DNA from: Nymphaea colorata
Lineage: Eukaryota > Streptophyta > Magnoliopsida > Nymphaeales > Nymphaeaceae
Assembly (NCBI RefSeq): GCF_008831285.2
Contig: NC_045141.1
Span: forward strand, 188,001 to 248,000
Reading direction: 5' to 3'
DNA length: 60,000 nt
In this document: positions 45,446 to 56,879 of the stretch, piece after piece
Layout of the letters: each line of letters begins with the position of its first letter
How positions within the stretch are numbered: position 1 is the stretch's first letter
Program-made: the position numbers and the translations under genes
Notes under the pieces: generated by a model
Told to the model about the DNA's origin: nothing
Databases searched by the model: none
The model's input: the letters and a program-made list of their open reading frames with translations, nothing else

Positions 45446-47434
45446 CTTTTGTTTACATGTAAAATTGTTCAATCTTACATATAGACCATAATAAATTGAA
45501 CTTGTTATTTGTACTCCCCTCCATTTTCTTTGTGTGAGTTTTCGAGAGACGGGACCTAACTTGTTGTTAGATCATTCCTAGCACCTTTACTAGGGATAAC
45601 CAAGGACTTGACCAAAATGTTCCAATTCTTAAATCTAAATGTCGTGCAAGACCTAAAGAAATCGAACATGCAATAGTTTTAAAAACCATGCATGTTTTAA
45701 AATCTAAGTAGATCTCAAAAACAAACTTATGAAATAGTAAGAATTAAATCTGAATGTTTGTTCATGTCCAAATTGTCATTGATCAATGCAAATCAATATC
45801 CTCAATTTAATATGATGTATGCAAAAACGAGGCCATGTAGACATGGAGTATGGTCTCTACTAAAACTTGGTGTAGTATGTGGACCTATTAGGAGAAAAAT
45901 TGGTTCTAAATTCGATACTTGTAATCCTGATTTAAGAGATTTATGTAAATTTTGTTTGAAATTGAAACATGAGATGTTATCAAGATCCAAAATATCATGT
46001 CATGTTGTGATAGTTCAGAATTCATGCTTCTAGCTTCAAAGTAAAAAATCCAGTAAATTTGATCCTATATCTATAATTTGATCTTTTAAAATTCAAAGTA
46101 TGGGAGAAATTGAGTCAAATTGATGATTAACATGGTTTAAAACTATGTCTTGAGTCTAATTGTGTGGTTGTTGATCTAATGTTTGTAATGAAAGCTCATT
46201 ATGTAAAATCTGTTCCGAAATTCAATACCTAAGATCAAAGATCCAAAATCTAAGTTTTGAGATCCAAAATTTGATATCTAGATTCTGAGATTCATAATCT
46301 GAGATCCATAATCTGATTCATGATCCAATATTTAGAATCCAAAAATCCAAATATGCCAAACTTGGGTTTAAGATCATGTTTTAGGTCAACATAAGGTTCA
46401 TGCTTTGATTCCAATGCCTTGAATTGAAATCCAATATCCAAATAGGCTAAGGGTAAGTCAGTCAAGAGGACTGGGCTCAGTTTTACTAAACTAAGTTGAC
46501 CTATCCAAGGAACGTTTGACTGTAGTAAATGTTTTTGGTCTTAAGTCGATCTATATGGCATATGATATAGATTTCATTTTCTTCATATGGATGGGTGTTA
46601 AGCAAGTTTGACTACATCTAGACTATGGGACAAGGTTTATAATTAGTGGGCTCTAAGACCTAACTAGGCTGGGGCTTAGAGAATTAGGTTAGGGTCTGGA
46701 CTCCATGCCTATATGACCTAGGTTTCTAAAATCATTTAAAAATCTGATTTTGGAAACATTTTAGAGAAACTATGGTTTTGGAAATGGTTCTTGCATGAGG
46801 ATTGAACTGGATTCAATTTTCACATACTTGGGCTAATGCCATAGGGTATGAAATTAAGTTGTTTTCGTCTTCTTTTAGACAAGGGTGCATATTAAAATCA
46901 AAGGGAAATGCATGAATAATGAAAGTATAAGAGAGAACTATATTCTACATGTGTGATTTATGTAAGAACTAAGCAAGCAAAAACATGAAATAAAAAAAGG
47001 CAAGGAAGAGAGAAGCATACTTGACCCATATCCCTACCCTAAAGACATTAAAATAAATCTAATTAGAAAATAAGCATGTTTTACTACAACATTATTAAAG
47101 TAGCTAAGAGAAATCTAAGACCTAAGCTAAAAATAAATTAAACTGAACATGTTAAAAGCAAAAAAAAAACTAAAACATGCATAAAGAAAAGAAAAGAAAT
47201 AAAGAAAACACTAAAATCCAAATAAGAAAGGAAATAAGAGGGGGAAAAAAAGAAATTACCAGACCCTGGAGACCTAATTGTGTCTACTTCAACAATCTCT
47301 ACACTAAGCCTAGTTGGGTCTAGGTTGAGTGCTAATGCAGCATGAACCAAGACTCTAAAAATTTTACTTGTTTGAGCTTAAACCTTTTTGTGAGTACCCA
47401 ATTGAAATTTTTCCAAAATTATAGGGCTCTCAAG

Positions 47435-48179
47435 TAGGAGTGTACCACGTGCCTGAGCCAAGCTTGACTTGAACTCACTCGCTTAAGCTCAGGTCGAGCT
47501 AGACTCATTTTATTAAATGAGTCGAGCTAGACTCATTTTATTAAATGAGTCGAGTTTGAGCTTGAGTTAAAAAACTCGAGTTATAAACGAGTCAAGTTTG
47601 AGTTACATGAGGTTGACTCATTTAAACTTGACTCGGCTCGTTTGTTTTTTATTTCTCCTACTATGTCTTCTAATTCTCTCTCCTTTTATTTTTCACTTCT
47701 CCCTCCCTCCCTCTCTCTCTCTTCCTCTCTCTCTCTCACACACACATTCTATTTCTTTTTCATCTCCTTCTTCTTCCTCCCACCTCTTCTTTCTATCAAG
47801 TTGCAACTGCAAGTCACAAACCAAGTAATAACTTTTTGGTTTCAACACTAGGCTATTTGAATTAGTGTATAATTGATTTTGTGTAAGCAATAAAATTTAG
47901 GTTGGTACTCTTCACGTGAATAATTTATGTTTTAGAGAAGAATAGTGAAATAATATTGTAGATGTTTTTTCTCATAACCTGAAGAAGATGATCATCATTA
48001 TTAGCTGACGAGCTTAAATGAGTCGAGCTCAAGCTCACACTCAGTTAAACGAGGTGAGATCGAGCTGGCCTCATAAAGCTCAGCTCGAGCTTGAGTTGAC
48101 CTTGAGCTGAGCAATATGGGAGTCAAGCCCAGTTCGAGATGGCTTAACTTGAGCTCGACTTGCTTGTTGAACATTCCTA
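47435..48179. mobile_element. Non-autonomous hAT-like element, 745 bp, in the C 5' LTR
   Basis: The flanks CTCTCAAG (47427-47434) and CTCCCAAG (48180-48187) match at 7 of 8. The ends read TAGGAGTGTACCACG and, inverted, TAGGAATGTTCAACA. The homologous site in the other LTRs (for example about 10185) has a single CTCTCAAG and no insert, giving an empty-site comparison. Inside are GAGTCGAGCT-rich subterminal repeats, a perfect 28-bp duplication (47493-47548) and a TC-rich tract (about 47695-47745). No transposase is present; the open frames at 47598-47890 fall in the TC-rich tract. Confidence 0.85.
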
Positions 48180-48229
48180 CTCCCAAGTCAGCTCTTAATA
48201 TTGTGTGAAATGGGAGGGGGGGTGAACCC

Positions 48230-48237
48230 TATTTATA
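48230..48237 (-). promoter_or_regulatory. TATA box in the C 5' LTR
   Basis: The minus strand reads CTATAAATAGGGTTCACC, conserved in position with TATAAATA at 21693-21700 in element B and TATAAATG at 10240-10247 in the C 3' LTR. Conservation across copies supports it as the retrotransposon promoter. Confidence 0.7.
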
Positions 48238-49719
48238 GGAGAGACAAGAAGCAGCCACCTATATGACCATCAATACATGACCAAACATTTTCATCTCTCT
48301 CTCCCCTCTCAAAACTCAAAAACCATAGGTTAAACTGAGTTTTCAATCAAAAAATTATTCGTTGCATTCTCACACGAACTATGAATTTATTTCTATAAAA
48401 GCTATGTGTGCACGGAGAAGTGCTGATCAATTCTTGATAAAGGGTTCAGATTGACATGGTGCGTGGAGAACAAACGATGTGAGAACATGAAGAGGAAAAG
48501 CATACATTTAAACCATAGTTTAAAACTTGATATGAAATAAAAAAATGTTTGTTCTGACCACATACAAATACTGATTTTGATTCTATCTACACTTGTGTCC
48601 TTAACAAAGAATTTTGCATATTTTAAGTACTTTCATGTGAATTGACAATTAAGATGGAGTGAGAATATCATTATGCATTTTTTAGATATAATGTGCATAA
48701 AACTCACATGTAGATCTTGGATCTGGGTTCAATACTATGACTATATCCAAGTCCAAATCTAAAGAATATTCTAAAAGATGGTTCTGGTAAGATATCAAAA
48801 CTTGGATCATGATTTGACACCCAGGATTTGGAATTTCGAGTAATGGATCAAATAGATCAGATTTGAGACTTGGATATGAAATCTAAATATAGAAAATGGA
48901 CTTGAATATGAAATCTAAAATTGAAATGTGAATCTGGACATCGCTCAACTTAGGATAGGTGGGTACAGGCTACATAACATGGACTGGACTAGGATATTTA
49001 GTTTTGAAAGCTGGTTTCAGACCTAAGTTGAGCGCAAGTTTATTGGGCTAAACTTGGGTATTGTTTTTGAAAAGCTATGGTTTAATGAGAAATTGGGGTA
49101 GGCTGAGTATGGGCTTAGGCCTATTGAATCCATATGAATGTATATAGAAAACTAACTTATGTTCATGTGGCTCCTAAGTTAAGTTTTATAAAAATATGTG
49201 CATCAAATCACCAAAATACCCTTGTGTGTGATTTTGGTCTAAAACAAGTTCAAATAAGAAGGCTAGTCTAAACCAAGGTTCTAGAAATGAAAAGAAAATC
49301 ATAAACCATAGTATATTTTGTATATACCTATGTTTATGTAGAAGAATAAGACTGAAAAAAGAAAACGACCGTTTTACTCGTATGTGTATTTTTAGATGTC
49401 CAGATGAGTTTTATCGATTTGACTGAACCAACATGTGGGCCTATTCCTAATTAGGCTATGCTTAAAATCTTGCTGAAATTTTCCTCTCAAATTGCTCTAA
49501 AAATCAAAAACAAATTTTGACCAAGCCATACATGTTATGTTTATAGAGGGAAATTAAGGAGCGCCATAAAAATCTGATTTTTATTGGAATTTTCACAGGT
49601 AGAGTTGACGGTGCTTGGACAAGCTACTTACTGGTAAAGATATGCTAAAAGATCAAAAAAATGTGATCCAACTTTGCTAAATTGAGTTCAATAGTAGTTT
49701 ATAGAGTGTAGCAAGTACT

Positions 49720-50165
49720 AGGAATGAGCTGCATTGCCTTTAGAACTGAATTGAATTCAATCCAAGACAAATAAACTCAAACTGAACTAACAAAGTATTG
49801 ATTTGTATATGATAAACATAGTCCAAGCTCATTTTCAGCTCGATCTATTAGGTTGAGCTCAAATTTATCTCAAACCCCTGAAAACAGGAGAGAGAAGGAG
49901 CTCGAAACTGAATCAAACTCAAACTAGGATGAATTCAAACCAAACTAATTGAAGCTTGATTTGTGCATGATAAGCATGGTCCTAGCTCAGTTGACCAAAT
50001 TGAGCTCAATTTTTAGATGAAACTCCGAAAATGAGAGAGGGAAAGAACTCGAAACTGAATTGAACTCAAAGCGGGATGAATGAACTCAAACCGAACTAGG
50101 GGGAACTTGATTTATGCATGATAAACATGATCTTAGCTTAATTCTAGCTCACTCTGCTAAGTTGA
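49720..50165 (-). repeat. U3 tandem array of element C 5' LTR
   Basis: The unit markers GATAAACATAGTCC, GATAAGCATGGTCC and GATAAACATGATCT occur at about 49809, 49969 and 50120, giving a period of about 155-160 bp. It is the same family as in B and in the C 3' LTR. Confidence 0.7.
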
Positions 50166-50556
50166 GTTCAAATTCACAGTTTTATGTTCCAGTGAGCTGA
50201 TTTGGACTACAAGGCAGTTTACTTTGAGTTGAGATAACCCTAGTGAGCTGACTACCGTTTCTGAGGTCATGAAGTTGAGAAATGGCCTAATTGCTAGAAT
50301 GTTGGGCAATTCTTTGAAGTTTGGTCAAAATTTCTACTCTCCAATTCAAGATATAAGGGCAAAATGGTAATTTTTAGCTTAAGCAACCTAGATGATCTGG
50401 GTCTTAAGTGCTCAATACTATCACGAAATGAGCTTGTTTGGTTTAGAAGTGAACCCTATTGTGGAATTTTGGTGTTTGAGAACCAATTTGGAAGTTTTGT
50501 GGCGAGGGGTAAAATGTTCATTTGAACTTATGAAAATTTTGGATATGCACTCAAAT

Positions 50557-52330
50557 CAATAAAAACTACACATAATTATCTAAGCGATGTCAACGAACAG
50601 CTAAACCTAAAAGTAGAAACTAGAAATGCATGAAATCACTAAAAATCTGCAGAAGTTATGTGCTGGACACATGCAACACCTTACTTTTAGCTGGAAACCA
50701 CAAAACCCCCCTAACAAGATTAAGCCTAAACACCACTCGATTAGCAAGAGATGATTAATCAACACCTAACCTATGTGTTCCTACATTAAAGGTTAATTAA
50801 TTAAATCTGCAAAGAGAAGAACCTAAAACGAACGAGCATAAAAAAACTGCTGGAAATAAAGAAGACTATAAACTAATACAGTCCTAACTATTAAAAATGA
50901 CTTGACACATTTAACACCTAATTATACCTATTTAAACTAGTTAACCAGTAATATAATCATAATCACTACCTAAGACACATTAAAACACACTAAATTAATG
51001 CTTGAGAAATCAAGATTTAAAACTAAACCACTAGAGCTGCTATCCATAACCAGCAAGTCCACCTAGCTAAAACCACAAAACCCCCAATTTGGGCACAGTA
51101 CCTAATTAATACAAGACAAGTAGAATAACAACTAATATATTCTACAACACCATAAAGCATAGAATCTAATACTGTATACTGCAAGAAATTAAGTAGACAT
51201 TAATGAGGACAAATTGGTGAACTCAACCAGCAGCCTCACTGGTCAGCCTATGAAGCCGTCAGCGACTTGCTAACCTCAAAACCTTACCTAAAACATGATG
51301 CACATTGAAATACTTTAAATAAATGAACGAAAACTGAACATGCCTTCACAATTCTAAATTTCTGCAGTGAAGAACAACAGAAATTTCCTTAGGAGATGAA
51401 GTTACTTGCTACAACTTAAGGGATTCTACAACTACATGATAAAATTCAGCAAATCTACCTAAGAAACTCAACTACACTATCTTTGATGAAAACATATAAC
51501 ATAAAATCTTAAATTGAAAAAATACAGCATGCTTATGACAACCCAAATACCTATTTAGCAGAAAAACAGCTCAAAACATATATATACCTGCAGGAATCTC
51601 AGAAATCCTAGACTAAACTCATGAAAAAGTGCACCTAAAACTTCTTGCAATGCTAGAAAAATTTGAGAAAAACCTGCCCGAAAATGGTTGTCAATCCTGT
51701 TGAATCCTTTGAAGTTGTAGTAGCCACACCCTCTCGAATCCTCGTTAGATCATCCTCTTCCCCTCTAATGTGTTGGGTTTCAAGGTTCTAGAGAGAAATG
51801 AGGCAAAGAAGGGAGGTGGGTCTCGATGTGGAGAAGGATATTCTCAAAGGGCCATCACCTAGAATGGGGGCAGCTTCTTCTCCTCCAAAGGCCTCACCAA
51901 GGGACCAAAATTAAAGAGTGGAAGAGAGCATCTGAGTTCCCCACAGAAACCAGCTGAATATTTTTATTCTTTTTACAAAAACTATGTCCATCAATTCGAT
52001 TTTTGTAACGCACTCTTATTTCATTCCCTTTCTACTTACACCTAGTTTCTATATGAACCTAAATTTGTTATGCAAAATATAACTTTAAATAAATGTGACA
52101 TAGGATCAAGGACCTAAATTCAACAAAAAAAATGTGGGTTTTTAGGACATAAAAAGATGATTTTACCCTTCTGATCATTGTTTTGTACATAGTATCATCA
52201 TTTTAGCTCCAATTTCGGTCAAATTCGAACAGCGACTCCTTGAGCCATACATAAACAGAAATTTAAACATTAAATCACACCAAAATTGCATGAAAATAAT
52301 ATAAAAAATTAATACATTTCATGCATTATC
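50557..52330. other. A-rich sequence without genes, right flank of element C
   Basis: No domain was seen. Its composition is like 5871-8325, so the two may be halves of one older repeat interrupted by C. Around 51700-51960 the minus strand has a CT- and purine-rich stretch resembling an LTR leader. Ends were not defined. Confidence 0.4.
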
Positions 52331-53275
52331 AAAAATATTGAGAAAAGTGCTTCACTAGCCATTAGGTTCGTTGGCCACCATCTACATTGGTTTGCTGCTC
52401 TTCATTTGGGAATCTCATGGAGGAACTATGTCTTCCCTTGTTGCTCAAAATGGACAAATGGTTGGCTGCTTGAAGAGCTCGGCTCCTCCCTTATGCCGTT
52501 TGACTCACTTTGCTCAAACATGACCTCATGACTACCAAATTATTGGATGATGGTATTCAGGATTCCCAAGAATGTAATCGAATGAATAAAGCTGATGTGT
52601 GTAAGGTTCTTGTGGAATGAAATGAATCCACTAAACATATACACTATGTAGGTTGCATACATTTGTGTTTGTCTTGTGGTGAAGATGATGATTAAAGTTA
52701 TGAAGGATACCCATACAGCCCTCATTTCCATTAGGTGTGGTAAATTTCTTCAATATGATTGGCAGTGGACTGATTTACAAGGACAAATATCCTCATGCTC
52801 ATTATCTTAGGAACTTGAAAAGGTCAATCAAAGGTACTGGTGGTGGATTTAAGAAAGGGTGGAATGGCAGTGTGTTGAAGAACATCTCTATTACAATTTG
52901 GTTTTCAAAAATTAAAAGGCCAAATCCCAGTGACCACACAGGTGCATCATGGAATGGAAGTGTGTTGAAGACCACATAAGAAATGATGTAATTCATTATG
53001 CGAATAAAATAGTCAAACATGAAAATGCAGTTACATATAACTATTCTAGCATGTCATATGTTGGAAAAATGCATCAAATCACGCTTTGAGTTCATCCATC
53101 ATAACAACTCCAGCCTCGAGCACATTCACCTTCTCAACTCGTGCCTCAGTCGTAGATCATCGTATTATAGGTCATGTATTATAACGTCTTCATTTGTGCA
53201 TTCTCTTGGAGTAGTTGGCTCTTACTTGGAGTAATTTCACTATTGGCCTGAGAATGTTTCACTCATAGTCCCATT
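52331..53275. other. Stretch with no recognisable gene
   Basis: It contains a 26-bp imperfect direct repeat with core TGTGTTGAAGA at 52860-52885 and 52950-52975 (90-bp period). Open frames at 52737-52979 (+) and 52802-53020 (-) overlap this repeat and have no domain. Confidence 0.4.
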
Positions 53276-53674
53276 TAGGGATGTGAACAAAGTGGATTTG
53301 AATCATGTACTCTTAACCATATCCGTTTTTTCATATGTTCATATAGTTGGATTTAAATTCAAATTCGAATACAAGCGAAGAAATGTCATATGTGAATCCA
53401 AATCCAATTTTTAAATTCACATCCTGAGTTCGAATCTGAAATTTTACGTTGAATCTGCCTAACTTATAAAATGTATGAGCATCGTATATATGACATTTAT
53501 TTATAATAAATCCAATTAAAATTTGAACGTGAATCAATTCAAATATTTATGTATATTCGAATAGTATCCAAAATTATTTTCTTAATCAAATATTCAATTT
53601 TTTTTCTATAGCTCACTTTTCTTAGAATTGTCTACTTGGATATCTAATCCAAATCAGACATAATGACATCCCTA
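53276..53674. mobile_element. hAT-type MITE, about 399 bp
   Basis: The left end is TAGGGATGTGAAC and the right end, inverted, TAGGGATGTCATTA, which is the common plant hAT MITE terminus. The flanking octamers GTCCCATT (left) and ATCCCATC (right) match at 6 of 8. The interior is AT-rich with GGATTTGAAT / ATTCAAAT words and no coding content. The TIRs differ from the TAAGSCTGGGC family, so another transposase moved it. Confidence 0.75.
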
Positions 53675-54579
53675 ATCCCATCCAACATACTTGACCATAT
53701 TTATTTTCTCTCGTCACTTAAGAAAATAGATCACAACTTGTAAATGAATCAAACAATTCTTCAAGCATGTTGGCCATCTTTTCTTCAATTTTCTTAATAA
53801 ACATATTTATAGAAAATGTATATATATCTACACACACTGATATATATACTATGCACATACATACACATACAATAAAGATTTAGCTGTATACAACACTTAC
53901 GACATTACTATTGGTCTTTGTGCTATAATGGTTTGCATTGTTGCTACTTAGGGTTGTTGTGAAGACCTCAACATGTGAAGATTTTGGTCCTATTTCAAAC
54001 TACAAAAAGAGTAAACAATAATATTCCTTATTCACTAACAGCAAAAATACTCAACATGTATCACATGATGTGATCATTTCAATGTTGGTTTGTCTTATCT
54101 ACAATAAAGTGTGAAGCTTTGAATACCTATAGTATGTTGGTATTTTTGTTGTCTATGCACTTGAGTTTTTTTTCTCTTATTTCTTACAAAAATGTGATCA
54201 AATGATAATTTGCTAGACAAAGTGATTAACTTAGACTTCATTTAAAAAAAAACAAAAAAAAAACCATGATCAAGCCCCACTTATCTTCTAGATTTCCATA
54301 CTTGTATGCATTTCAACATGCATTATTGTTGCCTTACCTAAATAATTTTCTCAATTCATACTCTAATGTCTAAGGAGTTGTGCATATTCCTTCAGGACCC
54401 ACCACTCCTATTCATTATCAGAGTCAAAATTCTCCTGTCATAAACACATGAAACATAACGAGAACGTTAAATATGGTTCATCAACCAATTTATAAAAACA
54501 ATAGTGTAAAAGATGAAGTAGAATATATCAGTTGCCTTCATATAGTTGCGGAAACTATTACTATACAAATGGGACTTGT
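53675..54579. other. Stretch with no recognisable gene
   Basis: AT-rich sequence with an A-tract at about 54241-54265. No coding or RNA feature was identified on either strand. Confidence 0.4.
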
Positions 54580-55003
54580 GAAGTGCTTCCTTATTAGGAG
54601 CTATTAATCTTAAGATATTACTTCCAGTATTTAAGGTTTGCGTGAGAGAAACCTAATTGAAGATTGAGGATGAATTGTTTGAAAGGGTCAATTTTCTAGG
54701 GTTTTCCAACAGTTTTGTTAGGAAACAAGGACAAAATTGTAAAAATGAAGTGGGGTAACCCCAATGAATTGGGTTTGACCTATCTTTAATTATTTTTGGA
54801 CCTAGATTGGCCTTAGTTGGTGCCATGTTCGGTCAAAGGAGCCAACTTAGGTTGGTAACACTTAAAAAACAATAGGACAATGGTCCAAAATGGTTAGGAA
54901 ACAACTTAAAACTCACTCACAAATGACTTATAAGTGTTTGAAACCCTGGAATGGATGGATAAAGCCTACATAGGATTAGAATGAAAATTTTGGGGTGTTA
55001 ACA
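54580..55003 (-). mobile_element. LTR fragment of the same family as 1-2154
   Basis: On the minus strand it starts at 55003 with TGTTAACACCCCAAAATTTT, matching the start at 2154, and has TTGGTGCCATGTTCGG close to TTGGTGCCATATTTGG at about 1529. Only the first few hundred bases are recognisable, so the lower limit is approximate. Confidence 0.5.
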
Positions 55004-56442
55004 TCAGGTACTTCTGTGAGTTCAATATTTTTTGTCATCATACCTGAACACTATACAATGAATTCCACTTATTGAGGTTTCTTTAGGATTATTTTTCTCT
55101 ATGATATCCACTTTAATCATACTTTAAGAATGCTTTCGCATGTTTTATATAGATAGATCACAAAACCTTGTAGTTTGGCTTGAAAAAACTAGGCAACTAA
55201 GTTGCCTCCTCTTTATGAATTTTGTTAAGACATCAAGTGGATCAATGACTTGCAATATTCAGAAGTAACTAAAACTGTACAATGCCATCATTTAGGTGGT
55301 ATCAGAATGGTTGTTACATATGGATGTCATTCTCAAGCTTCATTTTGTCTCTTGCCTTATCTCATTTTCAGTGCTACCTATATTTCATGCATTACAAATG
55401 ACACACTATTTAGATGTGACATGGATAGAGAGGGGAAAGATGCTCATCTCCAACCCCACTCAAAGTTCTGTTTCAAACAACTAAGGTAAGGGTGGCTGAA
55501 GTTAGTCAATTTGTGCTGCCAATTTGACTTGGATGACACTTTATTTGTTGCCATAATTTAAATCTTTCTACTAAATTGATGTCAATCCTCATGAGTTTCT
55601 TTGATTTTTCAATGTCATGGTAGAATGGTCGAAGTTAGACTGAAGGAGGATAAAGGTATTGGTGAAAAATAATACATCGAAGACCTGCACTCAGCATTCA
55701 CACTATCCCAAACATGGAGAGGTGGACTAATGCCTTCAGTATGCAATTAAGGCTGGTCCACTCGAGAGAGGATTGCTATGCATCTTGTTTGACAATGAAT
55801 GACAAGCAAGAAAATTTTTCAATGTAAGTGTACTATGTAAACAATGTCTTCATGATAATAAAATCATTATTCATATGAATTAACCCCCCACTCTTATTTT
55901 GACTTCGCTTTATATTTGTTTTCATGATCAGCCTGCAGTTTTATAGTATTATTACCCACGGTTACAAGATGTTGATGCAATATTCGATTTTCAAATTTCA
56001 AATAAAGCAATGGCACACTCCATTGCTAATTGAAAAATTAGGCAACGGTCACAACCATTGAAAACATTACTTTGTAACATGGAAAATCCATTGCCAAAGT
56101 AATAATAAAGTGATGGCAGATTTCAATGCCATTATGCTAAGGTAAAGTGATTGATATAACCAATCACAACAAATGCAATAAATAAATGACATCTAGTTTC
56201 ATCTCTAATAGTTTAGGTGATAGGACTTCTTGTGATTGAAGTTTGGCCATTGCAAGTACACATTAGTGAGAGAATCACATGTATTAGCAATGGTTTAATT
56301 CATTGCTAGTATCTCATAATTTGTATTTTTCGCTTTAGCTTGTCATGGATATAATATAAATGAATAGAAGATCCCCTACACACAAGAAAATATATTGATT
56401 AAGACAAAGAATCCATATATTGCAGAAATCAAACATTCAAAA
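55004..56442. other. Mostly unassigned sequence with a foldback-like part
   Basis: TGGTATCAGA at about 55299 resembles a tRNA-Met primer-binding site, but no LTR end was found before it. Between about 56000 and 56310 the words CAATGG and CCATTG recur many times in both orientations, suggesting decayed subterminal repeats of a DNA transposon. No gene is visible. Confidence 0.35.
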
Positions 56443-56866
56443 CCAAGATCTAGACCAAGACTCCAAAAATTTGAACTTATTTGAGCCAAGTTTTTTTGTG
56501 AGTGCCCAAATGAAATTTTACTAGAATTATAGGGTTCTCAAGGCAGCTCTTGGTGTGTGAAGTGAGAGGGAGGAGCTGAGACCTACTTATAGGAGAGAGG
56601 GGGGAACCTCCTTGGAAAACGATACATGACTAAACTATTGCCTCTCTCTTTATCTCTCCTCTCAAAACTCCAAAAACCATATGTTAAAATGAGTTTTCAA
56701 TCAGAAAACCATTTGTTGTTTTCTTGTTCAGACTCCAAATTCAATTCTAGAAAAAGTCATGCATGCATGGAGAAGTGCTGACAATTAAGTGATTGGATTG
56801 ACATTGATTATGGAGAATGAATGATGCGAGAATATAAAGAAGAGAAAACACACATTAAAACCATAG
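56443..56866 (-). repeat. LTR fragment of the Ogre-like family (element D)
   Basis: It aligns with 10105-10535 of the C 3' LTR: ACTCCAAAAATTT, TTGTGAGT, TATAGGGTTCTCAAG, CATGCATGGAGAAGTGC and AGAAGAGAAAACACA. A TATA box version (TATAAGTA, 56584-56591, minus) is present. Only the part around the promoter is retained. Confidence 0.8.
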
Positions 56867-56879
56867 AAACCTTCAAAGT

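Larger units (their letters stand above)
8326..50549 (-). mobile_element. Element C: Ogre/Tat-type Ty3/gypsy retrotransposon, interrupted by nested insertions
   Basis: On the minus strand the order is 5' LTR (45450-50549), primer-binding site (45427-45445), leader, ORF1-like region, gag, protease, G-patch-like segment, RT, RNase H, second archaeal-type RNase H, integrase, tandem-repeat 3' untranslated region, and 3' LTR. The 3' LTR is represented by 33874-34226 and 8326-12427 with element B between them. After removing B and a 745-bp MITE, the two LTRs have nearly the same length (about 4.2 and 4.4 kb). The pentamer CAAAT sits at 8321-8325 and at 50552-50556, 2 bp from the LTR edge, and may be the target duplication. 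The second RNase H places it in the Tat lineage; the long LTRs, ORF1 before gag and 3' tandem repeats are Ogre-like. LTRs differ at roughly a quarter of aligned positions by eye, so the insertion is old. Confidence 0.8.
45450..50549 (-). repeat. 5' LTR of element C
   Basis: In the sense direction it starts near 50549 with TGCATATCCAAAATTTT (family consensus close to TGAACACCCAAAATTTT) and ends at 45450 with ATGTAAACA. The next bases are the primer-binding site. It aligns along its length with 8326-12427 and, inverted, with the LTRs of element B. It contains three roughly 160-bp tandem units in U3 (about 49720-50165), a TATA box at 48230-48237, and a MITE at 47435-48179 that the other copies lack. 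Total 5.1 kb, or about 4.36 kb without the MITE. Confidence 0.85.

Noticed and set aside
47598-47890. Serine/leucine-rich frame that looks like a signal peptide
   Set aside because: It lies in the TC microsatellite of a 745-bp non-autonomous transposon; the opposite strand gives an equally long glutamate/arginine frame.
55297-55310. TGGTATCAGA, like a tRNA-Met primer-binding site
   Set aside because: No LTR end or start was found next to it and there is no retrotransposon protein downstream; a 10-base match is weak.
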